64,000 nt of DNA from Plotosus lineatus (GCA_024760905.1 CM045750.1:15233919-15297918), one strand, 5' to 3'; positions 22,320-33,649 are shown, counted from the first letter of the stretch. Notes: a model not told the origin generated them from the sequence alone. Numbers and translations: made by a program.

Positions 22320-22961
22320 GAGATACATATTCTCATGCTTTCTCAGTCCTGTAATCTGTCCTGGTGCGCTGATGCTGGCTGGAGTCCTCATCTTGGAATC
22401 CCCTCCTTCCCGCTGATGAAGATCTAAATGGCCCCAGATGTGCACTAACAGACTGTGAACATGACTTTTCACTGCTGCTGATACTAACACTCTTCCCCAC
22501 AATTATTTAGGACTTGCAGTTGTATGACCAACCAGACTACATTTTAGACTGTAACGAAGTCCTCGTGTATGTTTGTAGGTTACTTCCTTGCATCTACTGA
22601 GGGAGCTTTTCCTTTCCACAGTCGCCACGGGCAACGCTCATTAGGAATGTGTAGGGGTTGTAGAAGATGGTTAAAGTCTTTTATACGTTGGAAGTCCTTA
22701 CTTTCACTGTTCCACTGTGTAAAGCGGCTTTACAACACTGTCACTTGTAAAAAGCCCTATACGGATAAAATTGAATTGAATTGAATTTCCAGACTAATAG
22801 CTCTGTGTAGCTAATGGCATATGTACCAATAAATCGTGGGCCAATCAGGTCGCGCCATTAATGTAAAGTTGATATTAACCATTAAGTATGTGCCAAAAAG
22901 CCAGGTAGATCATGCTAAATTGAAGGCCTGAAAATGTAAGATTGAGGGGAATATTTAATTA

Positions 22962-22965
<4 letters not shown>

Positions 22966-23005
<40 letters not shown>
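22966..23005. repeat. (TG)n microsatellite
   Basis: About 20 TG units. Confidence 0.95.
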
Positions 23006-23006
<1 letters not shown>

Positions 23007-24509
23007 CTGCATACGTGCCCATGTATGAAGAGCTCAGATGCAAAACTACGTAATTGCCAAATCCCTGAAAAATGAGATAGCTAAATGAAGGTCTCCCACC
23101 CAGCTTAGTGTTTACAGTACCTAGTAGCTGAAGAAATACATTTTTGTGCAATATTGCATGTTAGTGCAACAGTAAATCCAAATCAATATATGGTTTATTT
23201 AGCAAAAAATTGCAATTGCATGCAAAAGTACACAGGGTGACAATTACATGATGAAGGAATATCAAGATTAACCGACGGTGTTGGTTAGTCTGTTCCTTCC
23301 TCTGTATGTATATACATGGGAATCCTGGAGGTTATGCTCTCGTGCCAGTATCGTGCTGGAAATGAATGTCTGAGTGGTGGTAATATCTTCTACTCTATCT
23401 ACCCCTCCAAACAATTACATATTTCAAGTCATAAAATAAAATATATTTTTAGTAAAATAAAAAGCATAAATAGAATTCCATGCACCTTATGCAGTAGGAA
23501 TCTCTGTAGGTTTTTTTTTTTTTTAAGCTGGGAACTGGGAATTACTCATTTGAATAGAAAGGCTTTTAATCCAATAACATTGATGAAGTGCATGATGTTT
23601 CTCGTGCATATAGCGTGCTTACGGAAGTGAACCTATCCAGTGAAATAATATCCCGTCGCCCTGTGGTTATATTGGGTTCCCATTAAAGAAGTCTTCTCAG
23701 TAGCGTAACACTTTCAGACAAGATCAGGATTTTGGGAGTGGGTGGTCATAACATGAATGTTACATGACATTACGTCATCGACAAAAAGAATTCACACGAA
23801 AACTCTTTATCGGGAGTTTATTTTTTCTGAGCTCCGCTTTGATTTAGTCAGTGCTAAATCTTTATATTATCTTTTACTTGGTTGTTATAAGTTACATTGA
23901 GTAAACACAGCTGGGAAAAAAAAATGTGTGAGTGTGTGTTTGTATTTCAGGCTGCAAAGCAAAAAAAAAAAAAAAAAGTATATTTTTTGAAGACGAGTGA
24001 TTCTATTTCATGCCCACTGTATATAATAACACTACATGTTCAATCATCAAATCAGTGAACACCCCAAGAGCAGGAAATGAATTCTCTTCAGCTATAGAAT
24101 CATGGCATTCAGGTACTGCAAAGGAATCTACTATCATTCGGTACGTCAAACTGACACAGAATACACAAGAGTGTACCAGAGCGGTATAGACAGACAAATA
24201 TGGTAAGAAAGAGAGATGAAGACTGATCCAGATGCATGCACGCAGCTCAAGCTGATGAAATACTTGGGATATTTACTGAGAGCAAGGGACCGCATACTAA
24301 ACAGTTCACCGGATTCTAAGCGCGAGGAAATTAAACCACCGACACTTCACTCTAATAACTGGAGAAGTCACTGCCTTTGCAGCTACAACTTCCTTCTTCC
24401 TGAATTCAGTCCAAAGAAACATGAATTGTGGAACTGAATTTAATTCATCACTGTAGCAGTTTCATATAATAATAATTACAGGCCCCACAATTAAACTGTT
24501 TTTAAAATA
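23006..24509. other. Unassigned DNA
   Basis: No recognised gene or repeat family apart from homopolymer runs (T at 23513-23525, A at 23959-23977). Frames up to 104 codons are unsupported. Confidence 0.45.
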
Positions 24510-25023
24510 CCGGGATCCCTCACTTGGATCTGTGGGTAATTGGGACCGATATCCCCCCTGCGACCGTCAAATTCCGCGAAGTAGGATTGACCCCTGTCAC
24601 TGACGTGTACACGTATATGTGTATATAATATCAACAAATACATATTCAAAGATATAAGTGCTTATAATAACAATTAAACATTCAAAAATAATGTGTAAGA
24701 TGTAAATAAAATATAAGTACACACACATACAGATACATTTTTATGTAAGGTGCGCATCTGAGTGTGTGCAGGCGCATCTGTGTAGTTTTGATGGGGGGTT
24801 TTGGGTTGTTTTATATTTTGTTTTTATTTGTTTGGGCTTTTTTTTTTTTTTTTTTTGCACAATTGGCCTTGTTTTAGAGGCATTTTCCTTAACTTTTCCC
24901 CCCAATTCTTCCATAATTTAAAAAAATAATAAAATTCGATGAATATTTAAAAAAAAAAAAAAAAAACCCGCGATGCACTGAAGCCGCATGAATTGAAGCG
25001 CGAAGTAGCGAGGGATCCCCATG
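24510..25023 (+). mobile_element. MITE, 'gggatccctc' terminal repeats (copy 1)
   Basis: The termini 'cgggatccctcacttgg' and 'gcgaagtagcgagggatccc' are inverted repeats, next to TA. Internal landmarks shared with two other copies are 'gaccgtcaaattccgcgaag', 'aattggccttgtttt' and 'cgcgatgcactgaagccgc'. Noncoding. TA target and terminal character suggest a pogo/Tigger-type partner (inference). Confidence 0.82.
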
Positions 25024-25139
25024 TATTAATGAAGACAGACAATGTTATATCTCAATGGTGCAGTGAGTGATTCTGATTTAAAAGTCTCTCATATTCCTGA
25101 CAGCAAAAGCCACAGTTGGTTAAGAGGTCTCTCACTAAC

Positions 25140-25310
25140 TTTCACTCATTTTCCAAAATGCTTACCACTTGGGTTGCAGAAGGGCTGGAGCCAATCCCAG
25201 CCAACACTCTGACCACCTCACCAGACCATCTCAGGGTAACACACTCAACTGTTCACACTCACACCTAGGAGTAATTTGGAACCTGGTCACAATAGACATG
25301 ATCTAAAGCA
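25140..25310 (-). repeat. Type C SINE fragment
   Basis: 'ccaatcccagccaacactct', 'cctcaccagaccatctcagg' and 'acacctaggagtaatttgga' match the tail and middle on the reverse strand. Confidence 0.75.
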
Positions 25311-25389
25311 GGGGTGTCAGATAAATTTTTTACTGAAGGTCACATCCCTAAATTATTGGGTCATTGAGAACTGAATACTCCCTGAACAA

Positions 25390-25698
25390 TTATCCAGTGG
25401 CGGAGTGGTAAGGGTGCTGTGCTCATGATCGGGAGGTTGTGAGTTCGAATCCCATTGAGACCCTCACTGTGCTAAGACCCCTGGGCAAGGTCTTAACCAC
25501 AAATGTGCCTCTGTTCACCCAGCAGTATAAATGGGTACCAGTAAATATATACTGGGAAGGTAACCTGCGATGGACTAGCGGCCCATCCAGGGGGAGTTGA
25601 ACTCCTGGTTGCTTCACGCTATGGAAACCGGGGCTAAGCACCCCGGTGAGCCACGGTTGAGCCACGAGCCTCAGGTGTAAAAACCCAACAGACTTACC
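25390..25698 (+). mobile_element. Type D SINE
   Basis: Same landmarks as the 13.7-kb copy: B box 'tgagttcgaatcccattg', 'gctaagacccctgggcaagg', 'cccagcagtataaatgggta', 'tggactagcggcccatccag', ending 'aaaacccaacagacttacct'. Confidence 0.85.
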
Positions 25699-26171
25699 TT
25701 ATACAAAAAGCTTGAAATCTGCATCGCAAAATGATTAGACATCTGTTCAAATTTTCTATTATTCACAATCTTTTGTACATGCAATAGTTATCTGATGATG
25801 CCTTGTGGAATGATGAATTATCTTTCATGGTAATGCTTGATGCAAAAAAAAAAAAAATAATAAAAATACCCGATAATCATGGTCTATGAAAGCTCACACG
25901 GACCATATTAAATGAATTGTTGGGCCTTGTGTTTGAATCATGTGACCTATTGAGTCACAAATATGTGATTTTAATGCATAGACAGTTTACAACATGAAGA
26001 CAAGTGTGTGTTTTATTTATCACATGACCACATCGAGGCTGAGAAAGGGAAGACAACTTTATGTTGCTTATAATAATTCATCAGCACAAATTACCTGAAA
26101 TACTTCATGAATGTCCTATGTTTATACGTTACTTTTTTTCTGGTCTTTTCTTTTTAGATATTTTTAGTACT

Positions 26172-26175
26172 TTAT

Positions 26176-26206
<31 letters not shown>

Positions 26207-26207
26207 G
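26172..26207. repeat. (CAGA)n microsatellite
   Basis: About eight CAGA units. Confidence 0.92.
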
Positions 26208-26284
26208 GTGCAACGTCTGATACCGAGGGACATGCTAATGAAATTATCCATGACAGAAACAAGAAGAGCACTTTGCTTTTATGA

Positions 26285-26437
26285 AATATTAATAGATGAG
26301 TGCACTGTGATGGCCTGGTGAACCGTCCGGGGTGTACTCTGTCCTCACCCAGAGTCAGCTGAGACGGGCGTCAAGCTCCTCGAAACCCCAATTAGGATTA
26401 CAAATACCAAAAAGTTCCAAAAATGAATGAATGAATA
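26285..26437 (+). repeat. L2-type SINE tail only
   Basis: 'gtgatggcctggtgaaccgt', 'cccagagtcagctgagacgg', 'aattaggattac' and (GAAT)n form the tail shared by types B and C. No head or body remains, so the type is undetermined. Confidence 0.78.
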
Positions 26438-26481
26438 AAGTATTCTTTACTTTGAATGACATTGTGTTCATTTTCTTTTTC

Positions 26482-26828
26482 CTTTCAGCTTTTTCCCTTT
26501 ATCAGGGGTCGCCACAGCGAATCATCTGATTCACATGTTTTTCATTTTTGGCAGAGGTTTTTATGTCGGATGCCCTTCCTGACACAACCCTTTAGCAAGG
26601 GACAGAAACATGCTGATGGCTTTGCAGCTACTCTTTACGAAAGTCAGCAATGGTTCTTTTACATGAACCTCTCACCATAGACAGTGCGAGACATGGCTGG
26701 CCTTTGATAACCCAGTTAGCTGCACTGGGGGGGCGGGGGCAGTGACAACCCTGTGGAGAGTGGGACTCAAATCCCCGACCTTAGGATCAACGATCCATCG
26801 CTCTACACCACTCGACCATAGCTGCCCC
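26482..26828 (-). mobile_element. Type A SINE
   Basis: Full-length reverse copy: RTE-like tail ('atcaggggtcgccacagcga'), 'ggatgcccttcctgacacaa', shared body and tRNA-like head ('ccaccactcgaccatagct' in degenerate form). It abuts the pogo-like terminus that follows. Confidence 0.88.
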
Positions 26829-26998
26829 TGATAACACAAATACCAGCAAAACTCTTTTATTGTTCTGTTATTATTCATGGTTTCCACCTCTATGGTAATA
26901 AGCACTTACCGTTTCACTCCGCTGGTAAAAATTTTAATAAGCGCCCACCCACTCAAATTTTTTAAGCGCCCTGGGCGCTTATCACGTTGTATTCGGTA
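26829..26998 (+). mobile_element. Solo terminus of the 44.6-kb pogo-like family
   Basis: These bases match the right end of the element at 44558-45397 ('aaataccagcaaaactcttt', 'tccacctctatggtaataag', 'cgcttatcacgttgtattcg') and end 'gtattcgg' followed by TA. The left end was not found. Confidence 0.8.
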
Positions 26999-27011
26999 TA
27001 TTAAACCTAAA

Positions 27012-27161
27012 ATGGCAAGAGATGACGATATCAGCGCACATAATTTTGTCGAGTCGGTGAACATTAGCAGAAAACAGTCATACTCTGTGAGTTTCTGCTA
27101 CCAGGGATATGGAATAAATTATTATTGTTGTTCTATTCTTGGTGTGAAAAACATTATGTGA
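27012..27161 (+). pseudogene. Possible pogo-like transposase N-terminus
   Basis: An ATG lies 14 bases past the terminal repeat. The frame reads 'MARDDDISAHNFVESVNIS' then 'RKQSYSVSFC'. 'RKxSYSVSF' resembles the start of the DNA-binding domain in some pogo-type transposases, but only about ten residues support this and the frame soon becomes low-complexity. It sits outside the terminal repeat, which would require a second element or a tandem arrangement. Low confidence. Confidence 0.3.
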
Positions 27162-27382
27162 AAGCAGATTAATTTGGAATGTAATTATTACCTTTTGTTA
27201 GACAATATTAATCACATCACTACATATGTATAATTTTACAAGGATCAGTAAACTGACTCATTTGTTCGCCTCAATGTTAATGACATAAAGCTCAGATGTA
27301 CTTAATATAGTATTTATTATATTTATTTATCTTAATGAAATATTCTCTCAGTGACGCATTTGCCAAACCAAGTAAGCTAAAT

Positions 27383-27805
27383 TAGGGTGACGGGATGCTG
27401 GAACCTATCTCAGCTACCTCCAGGTGAAGGTGGCATACAGTATGAACAGCTCGTCAGACTATTGCATGGCAAGACAAACATACTAACCACACAAAATGTG
27501 CACGATCATCTCGAAGCAAGAAGGTCTTGGGTTCGGATTTTTCCGTGTGGAATTTGCATGTTTTCTCCATCTTTGAGTGGGTTTCCTCTGGATACTCAGG
27601 TTTCCTCCCACAGTCATTGCTCATTAGGCTAATTCACTGCTCCAAGTTGCCCCTAGGTCTGTATAAATGCGAATGGCCTGCGATGGTATGGCAAACTTTT
27701 AGCGGTGTACCATCCCCTTCGTCCAGAGTCAGTTATACTACAAGCCTCCTTACGGCCCTAATAAAGGATAAAAGTGGTTTGACAAATAAATGGATGAATG
27801 AAATG
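27383..27805. repeat. Two type C SINE pieces in opposite orientation
   Basis: On the reverse strand, tail sequence ('aattagggtgacgggatgct', 'gaacagctcgtcagactatt') reaches about 27495. From about 27500 a + strand copy runs from the head-proximal part ('agcaagaaggtcttgggttc') through 'tggaatttgcatgttttctc' and 'ccaagttgcccctaggtctg' to 'aaataaatggatgaatgaaa'. Confidence 0.78.
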
Positions 27806-27843
27806 ATCTACTGTATTTTAAGTTACTCTGAATTTTTTACTTT

Positions 27844-27846
<3 letters not shown>

Positions 27847-27908
<62 letters not shown>
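27847..27908. repeat. (TG)n microsatellite
   Basis: About 30 TG units. Confidence 0.96.
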
Positions 27909-28584
27909 TTCTTAAACAAAAATCTGAGTGTGTTACCCTGGGATCAGGTAGAGGTTTTCACGACCTTCACACATTTTCATTTCAAAGGAAGAGGCTGCTG
28001 ACAAGTCATCCCAGATCCCGTTGCCAAAGACTACCTCTGTGTCATCCCTTGATGATATTTTAAATGTTAGTCATGTCGTTGTCTTAGACATCTGTGGTTA
28101 TACAGCCCAGAAGAGCTGGGAGCTCAATTTTTTTTTTTTTTTTTTTTAATGTTATTTTGTTATACGCAGGAGAAATGCATGAAATGACCCCTAAATGTTT
28201 GTGGGGCAGCACGATGGTTCACATCCTTCTCTACTATCTATTAATGTTGTGGGATCAAGTCTTAGTGATTGTGGAGCAGATTCTTCATGTCATGTAATTG
28301 TTTAAGGTTTTTATTACTGACTCTTAACGTCAAGGCCCAAATGGTACAAAGTCAGGTTTAAAAAAATAAACAAAAAGTTTAAAAGTTTGAAAATGAGGAA
28401 TATTAACTGATATCTTAAAAGTAGTGTCAGACTCAAAACAAGTACATTTTCTCAAGCTATTTTTAATTTTTTTAATTTTTTTTTTTTTTTTTTTTTTTTT
28501 GGACATTTGGTACAATTTGTTTAAATTTAGTAAATGTTGGTCAGTATTATCATGAAAATAAAACAATATGTCAGCCTAAATATA
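27909..28584. other. Unassigned DNA with poly-T tracts
   Basis: No gene or family recognised. Poly-T runs lie at 28129-28147 and 28478-28500. Confidence 0.45.
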
Positions 28585-29035
28585 TTCACTCATTCATTCA
28601 TTTTCTGAATTGCTTAATCCTTATTAGAGTCACAGGGAAGCTGGTGCCCATCTCATCCTACTCTGGGTGAGGGCAGAGTACACCCCGGATAGCACGCCTG
28701 GTCATCACAGCCGAAACATATTAAAATTAGTAAACGTACATTAAAAAAGTAAATCTATATACATACAAAATAATTTTTTAGTATTCATTCATACATTATT
28801 TGGGATACTCTGGGTGATGGGCAGAGTATACTCTGGACTGCTCGTCAGGGCAACACCGGGCAGAAAGTCAGCAAATGGTTCTTTTACAGTCTCTCACCAT
28901 AGACAGTGAGAGACATGGCCGGCCTTTGATAACCGAGTTAGCTGCGCTGGGGGACAGTGACAGCCCGTTGAGAGTGGGGTTTGAACCCCAAACCTTGGGC
29001 TCAGCGATCCAGCACCTTTCCACAACTGCTAAAAT
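28585..29035 (-). mobile_element. Type B SINE, tail partly duplicated
   Basis: A first tail segment ('ttattagagtcacagggaag', 'gggcagagtacaccccggat') ends near 28715. After about 90 bp of AT-rich sequence a second tail segment ('actctgggtgatgggcagag') leads directly into the body ('agtcagcaaatggttctttt') and head ('tttgaaccccaaaccttggg', 'cagcgatccagcacc'). Confidence 0.75.
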
Positions 29036-29920
29036 ATGCACTGTTAAAATATGATCACCTTAAATTAAATAATTTGCATTGTTGTGACTTGCATTTTGTC
29101 ACCATAAGGACATCAAGTCCCCATCACGCACATTAGCCAAAATTTGAGTATCAATAGTTGTGTGTTGCTCTGTGATGGTCGGGTGAACTATTCAGGCCTT
29201 TGCCCAGTATTAGCTGAGATAGGCGCCAGCATCCTAGACCTGTTTCTTTTGCAACCCAACTTTAGACCACTGGAGGACTACAGATGTATGAATGGTGTTT
29301 GGCTCAGACAGTGTTTTTCATTGTTGTTGAGGTAGGGGATGTAAAGTTACCCTGGAAAGACACCACAAAACTTTCAAAGTGTTAAACAGGCTCACGGTGG
29401 CTACAGTACCACAAGAGCCCTGCAGGGGTAAATCAAAAAGTCATCATATTTCTGAAATTTTCAGTGGCATGTGTGAAGTTATTCTAGTGCAGTACTTCCT
29501 TTTACAATTTTTATGAGATCTATGGCTTTCATTGGACCTTTGACAGGCCAGCATTAAGAAAGCACAAAGCTTTGAGTCATCATTCTCAAATGCTCCAAAA
29601 ATGCACTTTTGGAGAAACAGGTTCCATCACAGTGAAACGGTCTCAACATTTCATTTCATTACAGAGCATTTTCTATTATGTTTTGCAGCAGGAGTGGGTA
29701 GAGGTGTCCTCACAATGCTAGCAACCTAATTTAAGTGTAAAAACACAACAGTTTCTCTCAACTAATACCTTCGCCTTTCTAAATAGATTTCACAATATTG
29801 GAACAAAAACATAAAAATTACACATACATGCATTTTATTAGGAACCTAGCAGGTTACTCTCCTCCATTATCTTTATTCTTGTGTAATTTGTGCTGCTCTT
29901 ATTTTTATTTTATTGCCACT
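29036..29920. other. Unassigned DNA
   Basis: A tail-like scrap at about 29170-29240 ('gtgatggtcgggtgaact', 'ttagctgagataggcgcca') suggests an old type C end. The rest is unrecognised. Confidence 0.35.
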
Positions 29921-29932
29921 GATTATTTTGAC

Positions 29933-30276
29933 GGGGGCAGTTGTGGTCTAGTGGTATAGGGCAGTGGATCGCTGATCCAAAGGTTGGGAGTTCGAGTCCC
30001 ACTCTCCACAAGGTTGTCACTGTCCTCCCCAGTGCAGCTAACTGGGTTAACAAAGGCCGGCCATGTCTCTCACTGTCTGTGGTGCGAGGTTCATGTAAAA
30101 GAACCATTGCTGGCTTTCGACAAGAGTAGGCTGCAAAGCCGTCGGCGTGTTTCCACCCTGCGATGGCCTGGCGAGCTGTCCAGGGTGTACTCTGCCCTCG
30201 CCCGAAGTTGGTTGGGATGGGCGCCAGCCTCCCCGCGACCCTAATTAGGATTAAGCGGGTACAGAAAATGAGATGA
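29933..30276 (+). mobile_element. Type B SINE with 12-bp TSD
   Basis: The best-preserved type B copy. The head ('gtggtctagtggtatagggc', B box 'gggagttcgagtcccact') and body ('aactgggttaacaaaggccg', 'taaaagaaccattgctggc') are the same as in type A up to 'gccgtcggcgtgtttc'. The sequence then switches to 'accctgcgatggcctggcga', 'tactctgccctcgcccgaag' and 'ctaattaggattaagcgggt'. An exact 12-bp duplication 'gattattttgac' flanks it (29921-29932 and 30277-30288), showing retroposition as a unit. Confidence 0.92.
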
Positions 30277-30354
30277 GATTATTTTGACCAGAATTTGTTC
30301 AAGTTTGGTTAATGACTTGGATCAGGCCTGTGTACAGCAAACTCAGTCTGCAGC

Positions 30355-30722
30355 CCTAATAGGTTCCACTTCAGTGTATTTACCTCTCAGAAGAGGGTCC
30401 TGGGTTCAAGTTCCAGACTTGCTGAGATTGTTTCTGTGTTGAGTTTGCATGTTGTTATCATACTTGTGCGGCTTTCTTCTGGGTACTCTGGTTCTCTCCA
30501 ACGGTCCAAAGACGTGCACATTAGGCCTCGTGGCTTTTCCAAAATGTACTTACACGTGAGTGTAATTGTGAATGACTGTGTGTGTGTGTGTGTGTTGGCC
30601 CTGCCATGGGCTGGTAATGTGTTCAGGTTCACCCCACTTTCACACAGTGTTGGCTGAGATAGGTGCCAGCCTCGTCGCGACACTAGCAGGATGAAGCGGC
30701 TCGGCAAATGAACGAATGAGCA
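30355..30722 (+). repeat. Type C SINE
   Basis: Middle and tail are clear: 'ttgagtttgcatgttgttat', 'tctgggtactctggttctct', 'gacgtgcacattaggcc', 'gtgttggctgagataggtgc', ending 'atgaacgaatgagc'. It has a head-like start ('gaagagggtcctgggttcaa') and an internal short (TG)n at 30580-30595. Confidence 0.82.
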
Positions 30723-31071
30723 ATCTTTTACGCAGGGAAGACTTTCCACAACACTGACTCCTCAGAAATCGGTAGTAAGGTTGAAAAATAAAGCTTTGGG
30801 TATTTTAACACATCAAAGATGTCTAATTTGCTTGGTAAGATTTTTTTCTTTTCTTTTCTCAAGCATATCATTAGCTCAGACAGGTCACAATAGTCTGCAG
30901 TTCACACTACCATCAGACTCTCTAATACCAACCATAATAAAGTTTTAATTATCGATGCCTTTCACTGCAACTCCTCGTCGGTGTGAAAGTCAAAACACTT
31001 TCCACCATCCATGCTTCACCTCTCACCTCTTAAGGTTGTTGGGTTTTTAGTTCCTCATGTATCTGTAACTA

Positions 31072-31706
31072 TGAGGTGAGGTTACAGGGAGCAGAGATAA
31101 GGAAGGTGGAGGATTTTAAGTACTTAGGCTCAACAATCCAGAGCAATGGAGAGTGTGGAAAAGAGGTGAAGAAGCGCGTGCAGGCAGGTTGGAATGGATG
31201 GAGAAAAGTGTCCGGTGTGATGTGTGATAGGAGAGTATCGGCAAGAATGAAGGGAAAAGTGTACAAGACGGTGATGAGGCCAGCGATGTTGTATGGTTTA
31301 GAGACAGTGGCGCTGAGGAAAAGACAGGAGTCAGAGTTGGAGGTAGCAGAGATGAAAATGTTGAGGTTCTCTTTGGGAGTAACGACGATGGATAGGATCA
31401 GAAATGAGTACATCAGAGGGACAGCACATGTTAGATGTTTTGGAGACAAGGTCAGAGAGGCTAGATTGAGATGGTTTGGACATGTACAGAGGAGGGATAG
31501 TGAGTATATTGGTAGTAGGATGCTGAGGTTGGAACTACCAGACAGAAGGCCCAGAGGAAGACCAAAGAGATGATTTATGGATGCGGTGAAGGCAGACATG
31601 AAGGTCGTTGGAGTAAGAGTAGAAGATGCAGAGGATAGCAAGAGATGGAGGCAGATCATTTGCTGTGGCGACCCCTGAAGGGAACAGCCGAAAGAAAAAG
31701 AAGAAG
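31072..31706 (+). pseudogene. 5'-truncated RTE LINE with exact TSD
   Basis: The frame from about 31076 encodes the C-terminal third of an RTE reverse transcriptase ('VEDFKYLGSTIQSNGECGKE', 'GVMCDRRVSARMKGKVYKTV', 'AMLYGLETVALRKRQESELE', 'VREARLRWFGHVQRRDSEYI'). The catalytic FADD block lies upstream and is lost. A stop after 'RPKR' (TGA at about 31571) breaks the end of the frame. The copy ends 'ctgtggcgacccctgaaggg', 'aacagccgaaag' and an A/G tail. The 15-bp 'atgtatctgtaacta' is duplicated exactly (31057-31071 and 31707-31721), so this is an intact insertion event rather than a rearranged piece. Confidence 0.93.
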
Positions 31707-32309
31707 ATGTATCTGTAACTAATGTAAAATTGTCTTATCCTGGCTATCCTTGGCTATATCCAACCACTGCAATCACGTACCATGCAGATCATTCGTGAAT
31801 GTACAAAGTACAGTACGTACATATTACATGGTCATATAGCAAAAGCTAGGCCGGAAAAGTGTAGCTGGGCAAAATTCATGCATTCTTCAATATTTCTACT
31901 GCTTGTTACACTCAATGAGCTATTTCAAACTATGCAATAAATTTTCAAATATGTCTGCGATATTTGGAGAAAAATACATCTTTAAGTAATTGTTTCATAG
32001 AGAACAGAATTAGAATACGAACACATTTTTGTGATTTTCTCAGAATTCACCAGTTTATATTAAATGAGCACAACTTAATTTACACTCAACCAAATTTAAT
32101 CAAGTATGTACCAAATGCTCAGAAGAAACAGATCTCTTTAAAATTGCATACATCACACACATCAATATTGATATAGTTCATCATATCCGAGCTTCAAAAA
32201 ACCTTTGAAATTTGTGTCAAACCATTGGGCCAGAAAATAGCATTTTTTTCACAACTTATCTAGTTGAGCCCCCTTGTCCTATTCAGGGTTCTGTATGAAA
32301 TATCATATA

Positions 32310-33287
32310 CAGGAATCCCTCAGTTTTTCACGGTTAATTGGGACCATTGGGACCAAGATCCCACTGTGACCACTGAATTCCGTGAAGTAGGATCACCCCC
32401 CTGACTGGCGTATACGTACATGTATGTGTATATATAATATCAATAAATATATATTCAATGCTATCATGAATGAAAGGAAAAGTGTACAAGACGGTGTTGA
32501 GGCCAGCGATGTTGTATGGTTTAGAAACAGTGGCACTGAGGAAAAGACAGGAGGCAGAGCTGGAGGTAGCAGAGATAAAAATGTTGAGGTTCTCTTTGGC
32601 AGTAACGAGGATGGATAGGATTAGGAATGAGCACATCAGAGGGACAGCACATGTAAGAGGTTTTGGAGACAAAGTCAGAGAGGCTAGATTGAGATGGTTT
32701 GGACATGTACAGAGGAGGGATAGTGAGTATATTGGTAGTAGGATGCTGAGGTTGGAACTACCAGGCAGAAGGTCTAGAGGAAGACCAAAGAGAAGATTTA
32801 TGGATGTGGTGAAGGAGGACATGAAGGTAGTTGGTGTAAGAGAAGAAGATGCAGAGGATAGGGTGAGATGAAGGCAGGGAAGGGAAAAGCCGAAAGTAGA
32901 AGAAAATATATTCAATGCTATAAATGATTATAATAACAATTAAACATTCATAAATAATGCATAAGATGTAAATAAAATATAAAAACAGATACATACAGAT
33001 GCGCGTGTGTGTGCACGCACTCAGATGCGCACCTCACAAAAATGTAAGTCGTTTTGATGGGAGGTTTTGGGTTGTTTTTTGTTTTGTGTTTGTTTAGGGT
33101 TTTTTTTTTTCTGTTTAGTTTAGTTTTGTTTTGTTTTGCTTTTTTTGCATAATTGGCCTTGTTTTTGCGGCATTCTTCCTTAATTTCCTTATTTTTTAAT
33201 TCGATGGATATTAAAAAAACAAAACAAAAAAACCCATCATGCACTGAAGCCGCATGAATTGAATCACAAAGTAGTGAGGGATCCCTG
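32310..33287 (+). mobile_element. MITE, 'gggatccctc' termini (copy 2), split by an RTE
   Basis: The termini 'caggaatccctcagtttttc' and 'agtagtgagggatccctg' lie next to TA. The interior matches copy 1 ('gaattccgtgaagtagga', 'aattggccttgttttt', 'catgcactgaagccgcatga'). An RTE fragment interrupts it; without the insert it is about 520 bp, close to copy 1. Confidence 0.85.
32465..32905 (+). pseudogene. 5'-truncated RTE LINE inside a MITE, exact TSD
   Basis: This 441-bp piece starts inside the RT C-terminal region ('MKGKVYKTVLRPAMLYGLET') and continues 'VAEIKMLRFSLAVTRMDRIR', 'LRWFGHVQRRDSEYIGSRML', 'EDMKVVGVREEDAEDRVR' to a stop. The last part of the usual 3' end is shortened ('gcagggaagggaaaagccg'). 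The 16-bp 'atatattcaatgctat' flanks it exactly (32449-32464 and 32906-32921). It has no catalytic residues and no function of its own. Confidence 0.93.
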
Positions 33288-33649
33288 TATTTCTGCAGGT
33301 CTGAAATCTTTCAAGTGCCCTTGAAAGTCATTTAAATTCCAATAGAACAGTCCTAATGTCTGAGGATGAAAATGTCACTCTCCTTGGTAAAGTCAATTCC
33401 GACGTACACGATGCATACGACTGGAATTGTTGTTCTAGTCTGGCATTGTTTGTGTGAACACCCCCTGCTATTTGACTTAATATGTAGTTGTAAACACAGC
33501 CCTCTGCTACCTTTGTCCCCTTCTGATAGTGATACCCAGAATAAAACACGTTTTAAGTGAGAGTAAAGATACCATCAGATAGAACATGGAACAAAAAGTA
33601 ATTGCCTAGCAATTCCACATTTGGTTGGACATCAACAACACTTTTCTAT

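Larger units (their letters stand above)
18885..22790 (+). mobile_element. L2-clade LINE, near full span, inactive
   Basis: The element runs from a leader shared with the 57.7-kb copy ('gaggtcacttac', 'aagctagctttttctcc') through ORF1 and RT remnants and a long 3' untranslated region to (GAATT)n ('aaattgaattgaattgaatt'). Shared 3' landmarks in both copies include a (CT)n tract and 'cccgctgatgaagatcta'. At 3.9 kb it is shorter than an intact L2-type element because the endonuclease region is missing. Confidence 0.88.

Noticed and set aside
29940..30010. tRNA gene at SINE heads
   Set aside because: A and B boxes are present, but the cloverleaf cannot close and the same sequence recurs about 15 times with SINE bodies attached.
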